Source of the DNA: Pararge aegeria
Taxonomy: Eukaryota; Arthropoda; Insecta; Lepidoptera; Nymphalidae
Assembly (NCBI RefSeq): GCF_905163445.1
Contig: NC_053190.1
Coordinates: forward strand, 9,240,501 to 9,304,500
Reading direction: 5' to 3'
DNA: 64,000 bases
This document shows positions 57,775-64,000 of this stretch, one piece after another. The notes under the pieces were generated by a model. It saw only the letters and a list, made by a program, of their open reading frames with translations. It was not told the origin of the DNA and made no database searches. Within the stretch, counting starts at the first letter, position 1; each line of letters opens with the position of its first letter. The position numbers and the translations under genes were made by a program.

Positions 57775-57985
57775 GGCAAAGGTGACAAACCTAGTGGTAA
57801 GGACAGGCTTATCTTTGGGGGGGGTCGAGTTCGAACCCCGGCACGCACCTCTAACTTTACTAAGTATGAATTTTTTTTAATATTGAAAAAAAAAACACCG
57901 TGACGAATGTTAAGGCCTACATCCTTCTCATTCAAGGAGGAGATCTAAGCCCTGTAGTGGACCGGTGATAGGTTTATCATCATGA
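57775..57985 (+). repeat. tRNA-derived SINE, family B
   Basis: tRNA-like head with aacctagtggtaaggacagg and B box gagttcgaaccccggcacgc, then a shortened body and aagccctgtagtggaccggt. A G8 run lies inside the head. Confidence 0.65.
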
Positions 57986-58493
57986 ATATCACAGATGGAT
58001 AGCAGTTATGTGTAACCTTTTAATTTCTTTAGGTTCTTGTTTTTATTACAAAACCATTTGTTGTTGTGACACCAAAGTTGATTACAGCATTTTTTCATAG
58101 AGGCATTCAATAAATATTGTGGGGGCGGTAGTAGGTATGCATACCCTCGTATTAAATTTAATGCATGACGGACAGATAGACGTGACGTCTCTTACGTTAG
58201 ACACGCTGTTTCCTAAGGAATTCATAACATTTTACGAGCTTCGTTCGCCTGCACTTTGTTCCAACTTGCAGTGTACCGTTACTAAAGAATTTACATAGTT
58301 GGTGCCGTTGCTTTTTAACCGACTTAACGTAAAGATGCTCAATTATGTGAATACTGTACTTACGGCTACATATCTTTCATGCTAGTGAATCCAGCTATTT
58401 TCTGGCATTTTGCTTAAACCGAGTTTCAGTCATGCCCTGGATCTACAAAAAGATCTTATTCGCTTTTTTCGGAAACCGGAAATGGAATGAGAT

Positions 58494-58610
58494 CATTGGC
58501 GTGCACACGGTTTTTGACCAGGGACCAGGGAAAATCCTTCGCATTTATAAGTTATCCAATAATTTTAGGGGAAGCAGAGCCTTTGTGCATGTATGAAGTG
58601 CATGCCACCG
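58494..58610. mobile_element. Small hAT MITE with perfect 8-bp target duplication
   Basis: 117 bp. The left end is CATTGGCGTGCAC and the right end is the complement of CGGTGGCATGCACTTCATA. AATGAGAT flanks both sides (58486-58493 and 58611-58618). The right end shares the cacttcatacatgcac motif with the element at 16444, so it is a shortened family member. Confidence 0.8.
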
Positions 58611-59094
58611 AATGAGATAGAATAAAACGAGGCAGAGCTCTTAAACGACATACAGGGCAAGTCTGAAACTATTTTTTTGCAAATTGTCATTAATTCGTTA
58701 GCACGGTAGATATCTACATACTTGCACATTTTTCCAAGCGTACTAAATGTGCTTGAAAAAGCATTTGAAGTCATATAAAACAAAATTTAAAGCCTATTAA
58801 GAATACATTTTTACTTAGGTGCATTAAAAGACTAGCAAGTCGCAGGTGTCTGGTGAATAAATACGTGTAAACTGTAAACACAGCAACGCACTTTTTAATA
58901 GCGCTAATTAAAGACGCTTTTACTGCAAACTAATGATCATGTCTTTCAAGAATTTGTTTACCTACCTACATTCTTATTATTTATTTTCTATTTCATATTT
59001 AACTGTTTGATAAATAGTAACAAAAATAAGTAATAAAGGAATATTTATTGTTATTGAAACGATCCAAACTGTCCATGCGCGGGATTTACCCTAT

Positions 59095-59335
59095 CAATAT
59101 AATAATACATGATTGCGAAAGATTGTGACAAAATTTGGCACGGAGATAGCTGGGGACAGACATAGGAATACTTTTTATCCTGGAAAAGCATTAGGCGACC
59201 GTGGACTTTTAAAGATAAATTTCGTTACCTTTGTACGGCTTAGCGGTTAAACGCTACGGCCTAACCCCTTCTCATTGTGGAAGGAGACCCGTGCCCTGTA
59301 CTGGGATGGTAATGGATTGATATGATGAAACAACA
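59095..59335 (+). repeat. Dispersed repeat scrap followed by SINE family B tail
   Basis: About 59095-59200 has acaaaatttggcacggagat and ctttttatcctggaaaagca. About 59225-59335 is the 3' half of family B (cgctacggcctaaccccttc, gagacccgtgccctgtactg). Confidence 0.5.
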
Positions 59336-61124
59336 TTAATGCATAGACAGAGCTTGCATCCTGAATTCCTGACGGATATAAAATACTTATAAACTTTTGG
59401 GACTTTTTTTATAAAGAGAAATAAAGTAGTAAAATGTAAACATCTAATAACCTGTGTTGCTTATCATCCGGTAACACTGACTTCATGGACATAATTTTGG
59501 TCACGATGATGCCAGTTCAGTTACAAGAAAAACGACGATCCCTTGTATCCACAGTCTACGTCAACTTGAATAATATAAAACGAAATAGCCCAACGGTTCA
59601 AGTAGTACTCAGAGCTTTTTGTGACAGAGCTCGTCCGGGTAAGTATTTCTGCAAGCATCCTGGCTGCCGCTAAACAGTACCTATAGCTGCCGCTAAGCAG
59701 CATTGTTGAGCCTAGCAACATTGCTATGTTCCGGGCGTGGTTGCCGGAGTTACAGACACATAAGATTTAAAACCCACGTATCAGGTTGATGGCACTTGTT
59801 CGAGGACGTGTTCCTTGCATGCCCCGCGAAATGTTTCTCTGTTCATAGGTGAGGCACCTTATTGATCCGTCAGTTATTACAAAACAAAACAACATTCGAA
59901 AATGGCACTTTTTTCATTGTAGACGCTAAATAGTAAAATTCCACCTACGTTGTAGTCGCCGAATTTGGACCTGTTGATTGCATAATTGATGGCTTTGAAT
60001 GCGCGCCACAATTCAAAACAGAAAACAATAAGAACAATGAAAACGTTTCACAGCGCTAATTATGTAATTAAAACTTTAGATTGAAACTCCCTCGTTTGCC
60101 TAGTGGTTATGCCTATGGATCAAAAGATTCTGTTTTCAATCCCGAATCGAACCAGAAATTTTTGGTTATGGTTTTCTAAAAAGAAATTCTCAGTATTAGC
60201 GGAGAGTTAGAAATTAAGGTAGTTCACATCCGTTCCTTGGAGAGCATGTTAGCCGATAGACCCGGTTACTAAATGTGACATAGTTTTATGGTAATAATCG
60301 TTTAAACCCACCGACTCCTCTTGGTCCAGCGTGGTCAGTGGCCTCCCTTTTTATTTTTTTTAAATTCTCACACAGGTATTACAATTTGTATATATATCGT
60401 TTCAAAAGATTTGTTAAACATTTTCAACCTGCCGCGTTTGTCTTAAATAAGGCAAGATGCAGTCAGATGGTAGATCGTAGAGCAGGTGTCGTACTTTTAT
60501 ACCAGTTATAGCGCCCACATGCCATTAACATTTATTACGACATTGCAAACACTCAGTTCAGGCTAGTGGGATAATTAAAATTCTTTAAAGATAATAATGA
60601 TAAATAGCAACCGTCTCGTTTTTCTTGATAGTAGTATATTTTATTACGAATAACGAGGTCATGCATTCGATTCCCTGATCGGGTCAAAGATTTTAGGATT
60701 GGTCAAGAATCCTAAATACCATCCCGGAGTTAGGAAATTGATCCAACAAAAGAGACTTGCTTTTTCGTCGATCCTGGATGTATTATACGTTAAAGGCAGT
60801 TTGCACGCATTGGAGCATCATGGGATCTTGGGATCATGGGAGCCCAGCTGTGGGACTCCATTAGGCTGGGGTTAATGATAAAGTATTTAATTTAAGCACT
60901 TAAAATAAAACACTTTAACCCAATTAAAGGATAAGGATGATGGGACTAGGAAGGACTAGCACTAGAACAACTAGCACTGAACTAATATTCTGACAAAAAA
61001 TAATAAGGTGGAAGTTTATTCTACCTTTGCACACGTGACGTTAAAAAAGGATTTCTTAACAAAAAAAAAGAAAATAAAGGCACACTCAATCATTTCTATG
61101 CATTGGCCTAAAAGAAAAGATTCC
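59336..61124. other. Non-coding with decayed SINE
   Basis: About 60088-60320 is a decayed tRNA-headed SINE (gtttgcctagtggttatgcc, cttggagagcatgttagccg), of the same type as 43490-43725. No gene recognised. Confidence 0.45.
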
Positions 61125-61240
61125 TCCGCACGTGCATCTGTCGACGGACAGACGCTGTCGCGCCCCGCCGCGCGGTCGTCGACCAATCACGAATGCCCGC
61201 CACAACATCTGTCGCACGATGCTTTGCACGTTTTTTTTCT
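61125..61240. promoter_or_regulatory. CpG-rich block with CCAAT and E-box motifs
   Basis: A sharp local rise in GC and CpG (gacgctgtcgcgccccgccg, cgcggtcgtcgaccaatcac), with GCACGTGC just before it (about 61127-61134) and an inverted CTGTCGACGGACAG (about 61138-61151). It resembles a housekeeping promoter or enhancer core, but no exon can be attached to it. Confidence 0.25.
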
Positions 61241-64000
61241 CTCGAAACGTATTTACTGGGTTCCAAAACCCAAATCTCGAATCAATAATATTACTACTTG
61301 AATTTTGTATGAGGTGCTTGTTTTTGACGAACTCTATGGCGCAGTGGTGAGAACTGTTGTCTTATAAGTTGGTTCCAATCGGGATCATAATATTGGATCC
61401 CAGGCAGTGGCAAAGTTTGGGACAAAAGTTTTTTATTAACTTTAATGCTGTTTTACCTCATCGGTCGGTATATTAGATTTTCAACTAGCCTTCTAGAAGA
61501 TATATTAATAGAAATTAAAATATCTTGTCCTTCTTATGTTTTTTTAACCCCCGACCCGTTGGGGTGTTATAAGTTATAAGTGCGTCGTGTCCATATGTAA
61601 GACACACGCAGTGGGTGTGTGTGTGTCTGTCTGTGGCATCGTATTTTCCGAATGGATAAACCGATTTTCATTTTGTTTTTTTTGTTAGAAAGGTGAACTA
61701 GTACACTAGTACACAAACGACATAGCGAAGAACACTCCCGGTTCTTTGCTATGTCGGTCCAAGATGGTCGCCGCACAAAAGGGCGGCTTACATATTTTTC
61801 CACAACTCCCTCAAGATGTCCTTTCATTTAAATTAGTAAAATACTATAAACTATTATAAATTTCAAATCCAAGATAGCCGCCACCGTAAAACGGCGAATT
61901 ATGTGAATGAATGAATGAATGATTTTTTGCAATTACCTCTATGAAATAAATGGCTTGGCTAGTACAATAATGTAAACGATATTGAAAATCAGGGGTTTTT
62001 TTAATTTTAATTGTTAAAATGAAATATAACAGTAAACGTTTAATTGTTCAATTAAAAACACTGAAACGTAATTTTCGTTAACTGGTGAACCTTAAAATAC
62101 AATGTAACTCAAACATTTTGTTTTTATATGTAAACATTTCTGACAGTAGTATTTTTCACTCCTTGTTTAATATACAAATAAAAAATCATTGTATGTATGT
62201 ATGTGTCTTGCTTTCTAAAGATACTTTCTCCAACGTAAGATGCATACAATTTGCCTATGATTAACTTTAAATATCGCACATTTTAATAGAGCAGAGGTTT
62301 TTTATATTATTAAATTCTAAAGAGTGAAAGGCGGTCACTACCCGGCCGATCTGGCATCAAACGAATCAGTGACCGTCCTAAGTCAGATTGATCTAGCCCT
62401 TATTACTATCTACTATCTATTCTAACCCTACACGTGATGTCGAGCATTCGTCTCCAGCACCTCATATCAAAATTATCGACGCTCTTCCGGTTATCATTTA
62501 TGTCCGTATATATGATTTATATTAGGATTATTAATGGTGAATATGTAAATACCACTTGTTGCGGCGTCATATCCGTGTATCCAAGGCCATCGATTTAATT
62601 ATTGCAGACTAGCGGTTGCTCGTCACTTTCGTCTGGGTAAAAACTCTGATAGGCATAACATTTTCACATAATATAAACTTGTATTCCCTAGTTTCCACCG
62701 TTAACCTCATAGGTCCTCTTATTAATATTCTTGGCATAACGTCGGAATAGTTTTCTCACACTTCAACTGATCTTACATATCAGAGCGTGGAGAGTCAAGA
62801 AATACTGCATCACTATTTAGGCTTTATGCCATGTTTATTATTTATTATTCCAATAGGGGAACGCTATTTAGAAAATGGTATAAAAGTTTTTAAAGCATCA
62901 TATTAATTTAATATACTACAGGGGGTTTATTCACTACCTCTAAAAGCTTTTTTATTCGAACCCCCAGGGGTGAGACATTTATATACAATTTGAAAGTTCA
63001 CGAAGTCTCGGGAAACCGCTTGTCACAAATAAATTATAACAGTTGCACATAATAATGTTAAAAGTTACTATGACAATTTGTCAAAATAGGATATAAACTG
63101 CGTGCCGCGTGACAAAAAGCAATTAAAAAGCAGCGTCATACACAACATGAGGTCGATACACCGAGGTCGTTTCAGTATCATTCTAGGACAAAACTAGGTC
63201 GAGCCTTGTAACGAGTGCGAAAGTGCGCTCGTCAAGCTCTCCAGCACTTTAAGCACTCGCCTAGCTTTGATGCGACAAATCTTTGCTTAAAAGAGAGCAG
63301 TTCTGACACCAATATTAGCTGCTGAGAGACAAAAAAAACCGGGTTCCTTACCAAGATGCAATATGAAACTATTGAGATCGAGCAAAAAATACTACCATAC
63401 GAACCATATTGCAGGGTTGTTACACGTACTATAGTGAAGTATTGCACGTTTCGTCTGGGCATATCTTCTTGTGCCTATTTTTACTTTTGAAGGTTTTATA
63501 GAGAGGCTATATTTACGTGTTACAAAAAGGATCACATCGATATAATATGATACTGTTCACTTATCCATTTTTACTCCATAACTTTTTTCCGCGCGTTTTT
63601 TATTGAATTATTTATCAAATAATCCATAAATATTTGAGAATAAGATGTTTTTAAAATAAAAATAAAATAGATGCCTACTAGTATTAACAAAATATCGAGT
63701 CCAATGCTGTACCTACTACAGCTTACCAACTAATGCCACCTTAGGTTGATTAAATAATTCCTAAAACTGTATCTGCGCGTAATTGTTTGTAAAGTGTTTG
63801 TACAAATTTTATAAAACAATGAAATACATACACATAAAAAGCTTATTCCAGATATTGGAGCCTGCAGAGGCTGTCTTATCATTAAAGCGATTTTTTCCAC
63901 ACAACCTTTGGCGAGAGTTTTATTTTATTTCCGACAGCTAGACTATCGGTAATTAAAACAAAAGTCTTAAACTTGACAAAATTCATGTCTGACAGAAATT
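61241..64000. other. Non-coding, AT-rich with a few repeats
   Basis: About 61540-61820 is a diverged relative of 6249-6617 (tttttaacccccgac, ggcatcgtattttccgaatg, aagatggtcgccgcacaaaa), with (GT)n at 61613-61626 and (GAAT)n at 61905-61921. From 62 to 64 kb I see no gene, RNA or classified repeat. Confidence 0.45.

Noticed and set aside
61567..61827. 86-codon minus-strand frame
   Set aside because: It lies within a dispersed repeat (relative of 6249-6617) with microsatellite sequence.

Overview
This is a eukaryotic nuclear window, most likely from a moth or butterfly (Lepidoptera). The base composition is AT-rich. Genes are split by GT-AG introns, and introns and intergenic DNA are packed with short interspersed repeats whose wording I recognise from lepidopteran genomes. 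These include LINE 3' ends reading 'cttctcggtagaatctgcc', tRNA-headed SINEs with ATG-repeat tails, and small hAT and Harbinger-type MITEs. All complete genes I can support lie on the + strand.

Region 1 (1-7.2 kb) is a serine-protease cluster. The 3' end of an apparently active trypsin-like gene (1-998) is followed by a short decayed protease remnant (about 1131-1220). A complete four-exon paralogue (2552-7134, 263 aa) comes next, and it has lost all three catalytic residues. Region 2 (7.2-11.2 kb) holds SINEs, an inverted-repeat cluster, a possible 52-aa two-exon gene (8459-8685) and a complete 630-bp non-autonomous hAT element with 8-bp target duplications.

Region 3 (11.2-23.1 kb) is a seven-exon tandem-repeat galectin (366 aa, two carbohydrate-recognition domains) with a cysteine-rich N-terminus. 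Its first intron of about 6.9 kb is full of transposon copies. Region 4 (23.1-28.1 kb) is AT-rich intergenic DNA with a 5'-truncated non-LTR retrotransposon whose reverse-transcriptase C-terminal half is still open (25414-26586).

Region 5 (28.2-37.3 kb) is a complete eight-exon glycogen phosphorylase gene (840 aa) with the regulatory Ser14 site and the pyridoxal-phosphate lysine K680. Region 6 (37.3-64 kb) is mostly non-coding. A CpG-richer block with a splice donor (about 40200-40590) and an exon carrying an ATG plus a signal-peptide-like sequence (49989-50143) may be the 5' end of a gene that continues beyond the window. The rest is repeats.

The genes do not form an operon-like pathway. 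They are a midgut-type protease cluster, a lectin and a glycogen-mobilising enzyme that happen to be neighbours. I found no clear new multi-gene system. The points most worth a second look are the triad-less protease homologue with a probable GC-AG intron, a perfect 48-bp zero-loop palindrome just upstream of it, the fold-back pair of retrotransposon fragments inside a glycogen phosphorylase intron, and the unannotated small gene at 8.5 kb.
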